From Craterostigma plantagineum (lineage: Eukaryota; Streptophyta; Magnoliopsida; Lamiales; Linderniaceae), in the NCBI GenBank assembly GCA_027422505.1, contig JAPQWV010000002.1, positions 26,514,501 through 26,578,500 of the forward strand: 64,000 bases of DNA. The letters run 5' to 3'. This document shows, piece after piece, positions 35,736 through 46,385 of the stretch; positions within the stretch are counted from its first letter, which is position 1, and each line of letters starts with the position of its first letter. The translations under genes and the position numbers were made by a program. The notes below the pieces were generated by a model. The model saw nothing but the letters and a program-made list of their open reading frames with translations, made no database searches and was not told where the DNA came from.

Positions 35736-36499
35736 TAGGGGTGAGCAAAACAGGATATCCGGATTTTCGGATATCCGAAATTCGGATATCCGGATTTTCG
35801 GATATCAAAAAATGATATCCGTATCCGGTTCGGTTTTAATCGGATATCCGAAAATCGGATATCCGCTTTATTCGGATATTTAAATCGGATATCCGCATCC
35901 GGTTTTTAAATTTATTTTTTTAAATAATATTTCATATTTTCTTTTCAAAATCATATTTTAATTTCTTATCAAAATAAAAATATATTTTTTCATATAAAAA
36001 TTACTACACATAGTAACTAACACAATATGTGAATTCATGATTCAAAATTACATAATAAATAATAAACAATATGTGAATTCATGATTCAAAATATATTATT
36101 TTCAAAATCATTTTTTTATTTCTTATCAAAATGAAAAATATATTTTTTCATATAAAAATTTTCTACACAGTAATTCACACAATATGTGAATTCATGATTC
36201 AAAATTACATAATAAAATAATATAACTATAAATATCTCTATTTTTGAGGATTTGTTTCCCTTTTTTACCTTCATTTTTCATTTTGGACTATTTTTTTTAA
36301 TTATTTTTAATTATTTTAAATATAAAACCGGATATCCGGATTTTAGACAAACTACTATCCGTACCCGATCCGGTTTATTTTAAAATAAATCGGATCGGAT
36401 ATCCGATCCGGTTTTTAAAACCGGATATCCGGATTTTCGGGTTTTGAAAATCGGATATCGGATTGGAATCCGGTTTTCGGATATTTTTGCTCAGCCCTA
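35736..36499. mobile_element. Non-autonomous hAT-like element with GGATATCCG repeats
   Basis: Ends TAGGGGTGAGC and GCTCAGCCCTA. Flanking octamers GCCACGGC and GTCGCGGC match at 6 of 8, the differences being C/T and A/G changes at CpG-like sites. Both subterminal zones are packed with CGGATATCCGGATTTTCGG-type palindromes. It sits inside the MULE. Confidence 0.65.
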
Positions 36500-38440
36500 G
36501 TCGCGGCCGTGTGGAAGGTGTCGTAAACGCCTAATATGTGATAACCAAATTTTAATTTTAGTAAATAATTTAAGGGATTTAAATGCCAAATTGAAAGAAT
36601 ATACCTGATGATCCATATATTCTGGCTGTGAGCTATGCTGGGATGCAGACGATTGCAAAAAGGGTGACAAGTCATCAAAGAATAAGGGGTTGACAGCTTC
36701 GTGCACTTGTGATGGTCTGGCTTCATGCATGTGAGATAGTGCGTCCTCATGCATGTGCGATGTTCCGGCCTCACTCCCTCGTTGAACTCGGCGTCGCGTG
36801 ATAAACATGCCATCCATCTGCTCTAGTAAGCGGATGGTCTCGTCATGCTCGCCGATCCTCGCGTAACGAAGGCTGTCATGAACCCCGCGTTCCTAAAAAT
36901 GAAAGAGTAGATTATATTATTTGGGCCACTAAACAAATAACGTTAATATATAAATTAACTTGCAATGGACTCCATAAATACCGCATCCCCCATCTGGAAC
37001 CCTGTGACATCTATATCTCGTGTGGAGATATGTAGAGGCGAGTGATCCGATGAAACCACTCGTAATATCCATCCTCCACCGAGTTGAAGCCAGTCGCGGG
37101 AGGACCATCCACGATCGTGTCTCTCGACCCTCCCATAAGACAACCCAGACTGCGTGATGCGATCTCCAAACCATCACCGACCGCTGTCGATGCTCGTACG
37201 TATGAAGATTGTTGTCTCGATACGGCGGTATAATTGGAATTCCTTGGATAGTTCCAAATTGCCGAAGTATTTGTTCGGGGTAATGAACCTCCACGATATT
37301 GAAGAATATCAGTGGACACCTCAATCGACAAGCGGTAGGTAAGCACTCTTCAGGAAGAGCGGCAATCTCCGGGAGCGTCTTGTTGGACAGACTCCATGCA
37401 AATTGATGCGGCTGCATGCGATCAATGCACTCGCGGATTGTGCGCGCGTTCGAATTCGTCGTAGTTGTGAAATCAAAGAATGCGTTCCACTTGTCAAATA
37501 TTTAAACAATAATTATAAATGTAAGAATGAAAAAAAATTCGCAACTTATGGAAGAACGACCATACCTCGCAGCATGTGGTGGAACAGGTAAGACTATCCC
37601 GTCGACTATTCGGGGCTCCATCGCGATACGATTAACACCCCTTATTGGCTGAAATGGCAAAATCCTCACATATGCATGCCTAAAACAAATCACTTATTTT
37701 AAATAAATGTTTAAACTAACTATACATTTAATCAAATTTTTTATATAATTACCTGCAACAGCCGTAGGGGACCGCCCATATTTAGATTTTTCGGCTCGGT
37801 TCCCAAACAAAGCTTTCTCTATAGGAATGCCAGCACCGCTGAAGGTAAGTCAATGATACGGTGCTGGCCTACAATCGGGGAACATCACTGCACCGAAGAG
37901 CAGCATCGCATAACCCCGTGCTAAACATTCGACCTCTTCCTCATCACTATCATCCGTTATCGGATGGTCCAACAACCAACTCGCTAACGACTTCATCGAT
38001 AGAACCCCCTAATTTTATCAGCAGGCGTCTAAAACCTAGCAACCGCTCACACTCGTTCATCCACTGTGTGACCGTCCTCGAAACGATCACACTGGAGACA
38101 CAACTACCATCTACAGGCAAACCCCACAAAATACCTGCGTCCTGTAAAGTGACGGTCGCCTCCCCAACAAAAAAAATGAAACTTATGGATCACTTTCCTC
38201 CAACGCTCTATCAATGTTGTAATCAAATGAGGGTCAACCCTCTGCGACATACAGCTGTAGACGCTGTATAGACCCATATCGTTCAACTTCCCTAATAAGC
38301 GACCGTGTAAGATATTCGGTGCTTCTCTCGTACCCCACACTACATTCTCTAAGGACCTAATCTTAATAGTTCTATTCATCGCTGTCTCATCTAACAACAA
38401 ATCCCTACTACGGTGATTTGACTGCATCGTCAATACCGAA
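36500..38440 (-). pseudogene. Plant mobile domain (PMD) ORF of the MULE, decayed
   Basis: Minus strand. It starts near 38433 (RSLENVVWGTREAP.. then DPHLITTLIERWRKVIHKFHF, the PMD opening) and continues through 37417-36929 (FAWSLSNKTLPEIAALPEECLP; ILRQFGTIQGIP; WFHRITRLYISPHE) to a polar tail at about 36500. Several frameshifts and stops break it. PMD (related to the MAIN/MAIL1 proteins) is known to be carried by plant MULEs and Ty3 elements. Its tail continues on the far side of the hAT insertion. Confidence 0.7.
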
Positions 38441-38599
38441 CTATTAATAGGCCCGTAAGTAGAATCGAAATCTATTCTACATTAAAAAACCAAACCAAAC
38501 AAATCAACAATCAATAAAATCATTTGATAATGAGGAAATTGACACAAAAATTCGTATTTCGGGTCGTAACGGGGTACCCGAACTAATCGCGCATAGGAT

Positions 38600-38890
38600 G
38601 TCGGTCGCGGCGGGGCAGCGTATCGGGGTCGAGGGGCAGTGGGCCAGGGAGGGGCAGTGGGCGCGGTGGGGCAGAGGGCGCAGCGGGGCAGTGGGGCTCG
38701 GCGGGCGGTGGGCGGCGGGCAGTGGGTCGTGGCGGGTCGGGGGGTCGCGATGGGGTGGCGGGGCAGCATCTCGGGGTGGCCGGGAAGTGGGGCTCGGGGC
38801 GGCGGGGCAGTGGGGCAGGGCGGGGCGGCTGGGCAGGGGGCTCGACAGGCGGCGGGCAGCGGGTCGCGGCGGGGCTGGAGCGACAGGTGG
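38600..38890. repeat. GC-rich G/C-skewed minisatellite in the MULE
   Basis: GGGGCAGTGGG-type units with very strong G bias on the plus strand. The ORFs across it on both strands are low-complexity and are not called. Confidence 0.7.
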
Positions 38891-38969
38891 GGTCTGCGGC
38901 GGCGTGGAGGTCGCCTGCTTCGTCGTCGTCGGCAGCTCGTCTTCTTTGCGCTAGTGTTTTATTCAAAAT

Positions 38970-39177
38970 CAGATCTAACTCGTAATCCCAGATTACGAGT
39001 TACGTAACTCGTATTCTGAGATTACGAGTTACTCCACGTAAGGCGCACGCGCCAGCTCGGATCACCCCAGATTACGTGTTATGTAACTCGTAATCTGGGA
39101 TTACGAAAATCGCTATTATATTAATACTTTTGAAATTCTGTTTAGTTTGTTAATGCTTATTTTTTTTGTTTATTTAA
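38970..39177. repeat. Right terminal repeat of the MULE, interrupted at 39177
   Basis: Palindromes with TACGAGTT / AACTCGTA followed by a segment complementary to the left end (TTAATGCTTATTTTTTTTG.. against ..AAAAAAAATCATTAA). The last ~11 bp of the terminus lie beyond the second MULE, at 43308-43318. Confidence 0.75.
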
Positions 39178-42100
39178 GGGGCAACCTCAACTAAATCCCC
39201 TTTACTAACTTTCAATCAACTAACTCCCTACTCACATAAATTTATCATCAAACTCCCTATTTTAAAACAATCATACACATCACTACCCACTTGACCAAAG
39301 TGACAACTTTGCCCCTCCTTTATTATTTTCTTAAATATTTTTCTTCTTCAAACCATGAATTGAAATCACATACGATCAATGCCTTCCAATTTCATATTTC
39401 ATTTCTCAAATCCTCTTTCAATCTTCAGCCCCTGCCCGCGCCGGAAAAGCTCCGAGTTTATCCAATCCACTGTGGGTTTCTCGGTCCAAGTAAGTTGATG
39501 TAAGTTTTCAATTTTTTTTCATCGTGGGTTACCTGTGAGTTTCTTGAAGTCGAGCAAACGGAATTGAGTTGAAGCGAACGAAGTTCTAGACACTGATAAG
39601 GTGTACTGTAAACGTTTATGATAGAGTTTGACCTAAATTGGATGTCGAGTTGTGGGTGTTGCCGCGTTTTGGGTATCAACGTGTTTTAGGTGTCGAGCTG
39701 TAAAGAGCTGAATCCTTATTCGTTTTTATATGTTAGCAAATTGTGGGTGTCGATAGAGGTTAGTATTTCATTAAAATTTTACTAATTTGTTGGTTAAAAC
39801 TGATTCTTATATACAGTAGCAAAATATGTTGATTTACAGTACCCCCATTTCTTATATGAGGTTCATTGAAGCTTTTTAGTAGTACCATATGGTAACCGTT
39901 TGTTGTCCTAATTTTAACATGTCCTATTGTACCAAACTATGTTGTGGGGCAGAGAGGTAAGGTGCCACAAGGCTTCAAAGGCAAAGAAAGCTTTTATTTG
40001 TGATCGTCATGGCTTAGAGGATGTCACGTTTAACCAAATGTGGTGGTATTGTTGCCTATAGGTTATGACACTTTCTTTTGTCGATATGTTGCCGATAGGT
40101 TATTTCTCGGATTATGATGTTAGTGGATGAATGTAGATGAATGATATTAATGGTATGATGTCGTGTTATTGTTGATGTTCCAATAAAATTGTTTTGTATT
40201 GTGTTCGTTAATGACTTATGATCATATTAATGTTGGAAGTTATTTTTTTATCCAGCTTCTTACCATGGTACTACAAGTAACATATGTATGGTACTACACT
40301 AACATACGTATGGTATATGTTTGTTACTACAAATATATGAATATTGATACTACAAATTTGGGTAGGAATTTTGTTAGTTAAAAACGTGGTACAGAAAAGA
40401 TACTACAAGTAACCTACTCATGGTACTACACTCGCTTAGGATATGGTACGACAAATTCCTAAATATTGGTAATACAAATATATGTATATTGGTACTACAA
40501 ATGAGGATAGGAATTCCATTAGTTAAAAACGTGGTACGGAAAAGATACTACAAGTAACCTAAGCATGGTACTACACCAGCATACAATATGGTACCACGAA
40601 CATATAGATACTGGTGCTACAGATATATGTATATTTGTACTACAAATTTGGGTGGAAATTTTTCCACGCCGTCGGAATTATTTTTGGTCCTTGACTATGA
40701 TACCGTTGTTATAAATACTTTACTGATTATTTGGTATCAATATTCGTGGGTTAGTGTTTAGAATTAGGGATTACGTTGAAACCCCAACTTTCTTTCTACT
40801 TATTATGATACTAGTAAGAACATCTTACTACATAATCAAGATTTTTTATCGATTGAAAGTTAGTGTTCGTATTTTATGTTACCGTGTGTTTAATTTTATT
40901 ATGTACCGCAATTTGGAAGTTCTCATGCCTTATTTGCACAATAATCTACGCATTTTCGATAATTAAAAACGTGGTACGAAAAAGATACTACAAGTAAACT
41001 ACTCATGGTACTACACTAGCTTATTATATGGAACCACAAACATCTATATATAGGTACTTCAGACATATGCATATTGATACCACAAATATGGGTAGGAATT
41101 TCGTTAGTTAAAAACGTTGTACGGAAAAGATACTACAAATAACCTAGACATGGTACTACACTAGCATACGATATGGTACCACGGACATATATATACTGGT
41201 AGTACAAATATATGTATATTGGTACTACAAATATGGGTAGGAATTTTTCGGCGCAGTCCTAATTACTTTTGGTCATTGACTACGTTACCATAGTTATACG
41301 TACTATTTCATCATTCGGTATCAATATTTGGTTTAACATTTAGAATTAAGGATATTTCATTGAAACGCCAACTTTCTTTCTACTTATATGATACTATTAT
41401 CAACATCTTACTTCATAGTCAAGATTTTCGATTATTGGATGTTAATGTTGTGTTTTATGTTACCATGTGTTAAATTTTTATTATGTACCGTATTTTGAAG
41501 CTCTCAGGTCTTATTTGCACAAGAATCAACATGTTTTCAATAATTAAAAACGTTCTACGAAAAAGATACTACAACTAACCTACTCATGGTACTACACTAG
41601 CATACTTATGGTACTATGAACAACTATATATTGGTACTACAAATATCTATATACTGGTACTACAACAGTCTGATGCTACAAAGAGTTCATTGCATTACAT
41701 GACAAGGTTTGTATTACAAAGAACATGAGTGAAGTACACCAATCCTTAACTATATGACTACTTGAAAATTATCAAAATTATTACTATGACAATGACTACA
41801 AAGATGTACTTTTGCACTTTCCATTGGTTTCGAGCACCCCAATTCTTTTCGCCAAGTCGTCACATACATCTATTAGGTCGCCAATATGCGCTGGAAGGCT
41901 CTCGGTTTTGAGCATGTTGGGGGATTAGGCGGCAAAAGAGCTACTCGAAAGCAGGTTGGTCAAGGAACCATGCATGCATTATGTTAGGTATCAAAGAAAA
42001 TTCATTTTGGATTGCACTACCAGCGTATCATCTTCAATGTGACACTGGACTCAACCAACTAAAAAATTCACAATTTCCATTTCTACAATTACAGAATAAT

Positions 42101-43298
42101 TTACCTTTTCGTGGATTTCATAGCACCAACAACTCGAATCGCCGCCACCTTACCACATTTACACGTCTGATTTTTGTATCTTAAGTCCTTGATAGGATTC
42201 TTTGAATTAAATGACATGCTGCCAAATTAAATACATAACATCACTTAACAAAAAACACAACCGATGATGAAAATGCACAACAAATAGAGAAGACATGCGC
42301 TAAAACTTTCGCCACACAAGCTAAAGCTTCAATGAACCCAGAAGTATCTATTAATGGACATTGTAGGATGTACGCCTCAATCCAAGCCCTCTGTATTCTG
42401 CTCCGTCGTGTACTCAAATAATGAATTTGCAATACCATTAATAATGTAATGCAGTACTAAAAAACATAAACAAACAGTACCAGTTCAATTGATATACGGT
42501 ATCAAGGCATCAAATAATTAAATCACGTTTATAGTACTACTAACCAGACACAAATGGTACCAATATACATAATTAACCAGAAATAGACACAAATAACAGT
42601 ATTGAAACTTATAGTACCCAAAACCAACCAAGACTCGTACCAAGACAGTCACAAATGCAGTACCTTTACATCGAGCAGGGAAATTAGAAGCTAACAAATG
42701 GTAATTTTTGAATGATACCAAGTTTCCAATTCGAAAAACGAAATAATTAAACCCTAATTTTGCCATAAATCCCAAATTCGAGCCATAATCACAAAATTAA
42801 AGATAGCCGGACATGAAATCCTTCAAGAAATGCAACTATGAAACCCTAATCTCTACATTAACCCAAAATGCCACAAAAAACAAAAAATTAAAGTCGAAAA
42901 ATGAAGGTGTCAAGCGGCTGTTTCTTACAGTAACTCCTCCTCGTTCGCTGCTCGTTGTGGAGGTGAAAAGTTGAAGCCCTAATCTCGTTCGCTGCTCGTT
43001 GTGGAGGTGAAGCTGAGAATCGGCCGACTTCTCGTAATCGTTTGGGTTCTTCTGCTTTTCGTTCCTCTGCTTTTTGTTCGTCGTTCTCTTTACATGAATT
43101 TTCTTTTTTTTTCAAATCCTCTGTAAATGAATTCACTAGGTTATTTTGCAATATTTATGCTTTACAAGGGTATATTTGTCAATTAGGCAGCTATGTGATA
43201 GATAAGTTTGAAAGAGGGAGTTTAGTGATAAATGAACTGGAAGGGGGGAGTTAGTTGATGAGTAGTTTGGGTGGTAGAAATTTATGTGTAGATTGCTC
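39178..43298. mobile_element. Second Mutator-like element with perfect 9-bp target duplication
   Basis: Starts GGGGCAACCTCAAC and ends GTGTAGATTGCTC. The terminal inverted repeat extends about 120-130 bp (both ends share CAACTAACTCCC and a TAAACTCCCT-like segment). TTTATTTAA occurs at 39169-39177 and again at 43299-43307. No transposase was found; the body is mostly tandem repeats. It is therefore a non-autonomous MULE of 4121 bp. Confidence 0.82.
40380..41680 (+). repeat. Higher-order tandem repeat, about 140-bp units in a ~580-bp array
   Basis: A unit of about 140 bp (starting near AAAAACGTGGTACG.AAAAGATACTAC, then CATGGTACTACACTAGC) begins near 40380, 40520, 40965, 41105 and 41545. Spacers of about 300 bp (40660-40965 and 41245-41545) are copies of each other. 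The order is A A B A A B A, with a ~583-bp period. Confidence 0.8.
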
Positions 43299-43327
43299 TT
43301 TATTTAATTAAAAATACCCTTGTTTTC

Positions 43328-43773
43328 TTGTGATTGCTATTTTTTTAGCCTCATATGATTTATTTTTAATCATGATTTTAACGAAATATCTTATTTTTAA
43401 TCATGATTTTAGTTAAAGACATAAGTGGAATATCTGCATATTTTATATTTGAAAAAAGGGCGTTTTCTGGTCCAGTTCTTTGCTGAAGTACGTACGTATT
43501 ATAACTAACAACCAAGACATGAATGAAGCTTTTGAAACAGACTGAGAACTTGGCTCAAAGCAGCAAAGGACCATGAAGAAAACTAATAATTCATGACAAA
43601 CAAATATAATATCCAAACGATAAAAAGTTTCAACAATTCATAACCATGAAAACTAAAAAACAGGAGGCAAACACAGAGAAGAAACATCACTGTCGAATAA
43701 ATATCTGTCTATTTATTACACACACACTTGTGAATCTTCCACTGACTCTCTAACAAGCAAGCCCATCGCTGCT
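43328..43773. other. Displaced upstream flank of ISD11 and 3' region of the GRP gene
   Basis: Directly right of the MULE target duplication. It was contiguous with 23175 before the insertion, so it should contain the original ISD11 promoter as well as the 3' UTR of the RNA-binding protein gene. No ORF. Confidence 0.5.
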
Positions 43774-44720
43774 TTAGCCCCTTCGATCGGCGTAATTATC
43801 AGGAGTCTCACCGTCATTAGCTTCTTCAAAGGGCTCATTTTCACTGTTTGCGCCGCCAAAGTAGTTGTCACTCCCACCAACTCCACCAGCAACACCAAAA
43901 TTCTGACCATCGTAACTATTATTAGTCTCACCCGAGTTTCCAAAGCTAGCAGCCCCAGAATCATAATTCGAACCACCACCTCCACCACCATAGCCACCAC
44001 CACCGTAACCACCACCACCACCATAACCACCACCACCATAGTTGCCTCCTCTGAATCCCCCACCGCCACCATAACCCCGAGTTCTATCATTAGCATAGTT
44101 CACCCTGATTCTACGACCATGAAGATCCTGGGGAAAGAAGTTGGAAGATAGAGTTAAGTTCGAGAATGTCTTATCAATGAAAGGAACGGGCAATGGGAAG
44201 GGGAAAAGAAGAGGCGAGGTAAGACAATGACGGGGTTGGACACCTGTTGATCCAAGGCCTGAATTGCAGCAGATGCCTCCTCACTAGAGGAGTATGTGAC
44301 GAATCCAAATCCCCTCGATCTACCAGTTTCACGATCTACGATCACCCTTGCTGCAATATTTATGGCGAAATATGAAGCGTAAGAAACAGCCATTCGGTGA
44401 TCGAAATCGTTAGCAGTGAATAATATTACCTTCTGCCACTTCTCCATACTTATCGAAAGCCTCTCTGAGACTTGTGTCATCGGTGTTGTATGAGAGCCCT
44501 GCAAATTTTCACAATCGAACGTGATCCAAATATGATAAAACAGAGGAAATAGAGCCATTTCCAACAAGAAGGCAGAAACTTTACCTCCAACAAACACTTT
44601 AGAACTTGACATACATCTTATCACTTGAAAGATAGAAAGCCTTGATGATGATATCTCCTGACCTATACGAGTATTGGCAGTTTTGCTCAATAAACTCGCA
44701 GCTTTTCTGAAGAAAGCCAT
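43774..44720 (-). CDS. Glycine-rich RNA-binding protein, probably mitochondrial
   Basis: Exons 44720-44585, 44498-44430, 44350-44244 and 44127-43774 give 221 residues. Residues 1-38 are rich in Arg, Ser and Ala without acidic residues at the start ([13 protein letters not shown]), like a mitochondrial presequence ending near RCMSS. One RRM spans about 40-116, with RNP2 KVFVGGL (41-47) and RNP1 RGFGFVTY (81-88). A GGYGG-type glycine-rich domain follows from about 122, and an acidic tail ends DNYADRRG. Mitochondrial GRPs/ORRM relatives act in RNA editing, splicing and cold response. Upstream, 45143 to about 45040 may be a 5'-UTR exon, since a GTATGA donor and a TGTGTAG acceptor just before the ATG are present. 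Confidence 0.9.
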
Positions 44721-45262
44721 TTTCTACACACCTACACAAGCCTTTCAAAGATTTTGTCAATAGTCAATGAAATAGAATCCGAAAAAACTGGGAACCTCAA
44801 TATACCATTCCAATGGATCCATGGTAGCCTTAAACAGCTGATTAAAAGCACAATCTTTTCCACTAACTATATAATCAGCTAATGCAAGAAGAAAGAAAAC
44901 CACAGGAACTAAACAAACAAAACCGAAAAAATGATTAAACGAGCGACACCATTTGACATATCAGACGATACAAAAGAATAAATAAACAGAAAAACAAATC
45001 ATTATATTATGCACTAAACAGAAATCATACCCGACTGTTATTCGGATATGCCGATTCCGAATGGGCTTTCGTTGTGGCTGCTGAATACTCGAGTGTTCAA
45101 GCTTGAGCCCTAGAGTAAGAGCAGTGATCCTGAGAAAGGGCATTACGAAGAGAGAGGAATTGAAGGGTTATACGGAGCAGGAAAGATCAAACAGCGGCCA
45201 GCCGTTAGATTCGAGCCGTTCGTTTTTCAACCGTTAGATTAGGGCTCAGCATTAGATATTTG

Positions 45263-45884
45263 TAGGTTGGGCATTGACCCGACCCAAACCCAACCGGGCT
45301 GAAAATTCGAGTTTTAAATCGGGTATCGAGTTTTCGGATAGGGTTTTAGGAGCAAAATGCTACCCGAATTACCCGATCGGGTACCCGCATGCCACAATAA
45401 ATTAAAAAAAAAAAAGACAAATCCCACAGCCCACCACACCCAAAAGACACACACACTCCACTGCAGGCCCCAATTATTATTGATGTTGATTTGAATTTTG
45501 ATGGTGTTTAATTATTCTATTTGATTTTGTTTATTTTTTATTTATTGTTGATCGTGTTGAGATTTCCTTTGTTAGTGGCAACATGTTGCTGCTCCACAGC
45601 ATTAGCACCTCAGCTTTTGCTCTTGTACTTTCTATTCGTATTAATACATGCGATCATTCAAAAAAAAACTTTATTTTATTATTGAAGGTGAAGGAATTGA
45701 AATTAATTTAAGCTTATTTAATTGTTAAAATAATAATAAAAAAAAGAAAATCCGACCCGACCCACGGGTACCCGACGGGTTTCAGGTACCCGAAGTCGGG
45801 TCGTGGTCGGTTTTGAAAATCAATATACGATTATGTCGGGTACCCGGTACCCGATCCGAAATACCCGACCCGATCCCACCCGTG
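45263..45884. mobile_element. Non-autonomous hAT-like element with GGGTACCCG repeats
   Basis: The start TAGGTTGGGCATTGACCCGA and the end CCCGACCCGATCCCACCCGTG match, in inverted orientation, the right and left ends of the element at 50328-51291. Flanks GATATTTG and GATATTGT are similar, as expected for an aged 8-bp duplication. It is about 20 bp upstream of sequences near the probable GRP 5' region and 500 bp upstream of the P450 gene. Confidence 0.65.
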
Positions 45885-46385
45885 GATATTGTGCCTTGCC
45901 TTGTGGGAATGTGGAAGGGTAACATAACATAACAATATAGCTGACGGGCCAAGCTTTGGTTGAGTAAATAAATCTTGAATTTCTCCATTTCACAAACTAA
46001 AATAAGATTTATCAAAAAAAATTTAGTAGTGAATAATATAAAGCAGAACAAAGATACCAATATCCGCATGCTACTACTCCTACAATAATTAACTACACAT
46101 TGTGGCCATATTCCTCTTGCTAATTAGTAATTATTGCGCTACACCAATCGATTATGGCATTAAAGTATAGTAAGAAAGATAATTTAACGCATAATCATAA
46201 TAAAATAATGCGCAGGTTGTTCAACTTGCTCTAAAACGCTTGCATCTATTTAAACCGTTGTGTCACACTCTTCGTCTCCTCATTTTCCCACTACTAATAC
46301 CTCTTCGTTTTTCCACACATACACTAAACACACATCACCATTAGTTTGATCATCACAAGCCATCTCCTTACTTTCTCATATCAAA
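45885..46385. promoter_or_regulatory. Upstream region of the CYP78A gene
   Basis: 500 bp of AT-rich sequence ending in a CT/CA-rich leader (cttcgtctcctcattttccc..). No ORF. A 'tctatttaaacc' stretch at about 46246 could serve as a TATA-like element roughly 135 bp before the ATG. Confidence 0.35.

Larger units (their letters stand above)
23185..43318. mobile_element. Mutator-like element (MULE) hosting several nested insertions
   Basis: Long inverted termini: 23185-~23290 aligns with the complement of ~39070-39177 plus 43308-43318 (starts GGTATTTTAAATTAAATAA; ends ..TTAATTAAAAATACC). The right terminus is split by the second MULE. Target duplication: CTTCTTTTC (23176-23184) and CTTGTTTTC (43319-43327), 8 of 9 identical. 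The total span is 20,134 bp. Removing the viral/AT block, the hAT element and the second MULE leaves roughly 5 kb of original element, carrying a decayed MURA transposase (+) and a plant-mobile-domain ORF (-). Confidence 0.8.

Noticed and set aside
38583..39007. ORFs over 110 codons on both strands
   Set aside because: Low-complexity G/C-skewed minisatellite inside the MULE; Gly/Arg or Pro/Ala runs without a domain.
43716..44096. 126-codon Val/Met-rich frame in the GRP gene
   Set aside because: A frame-shifted reading of the glycine-rich exon.
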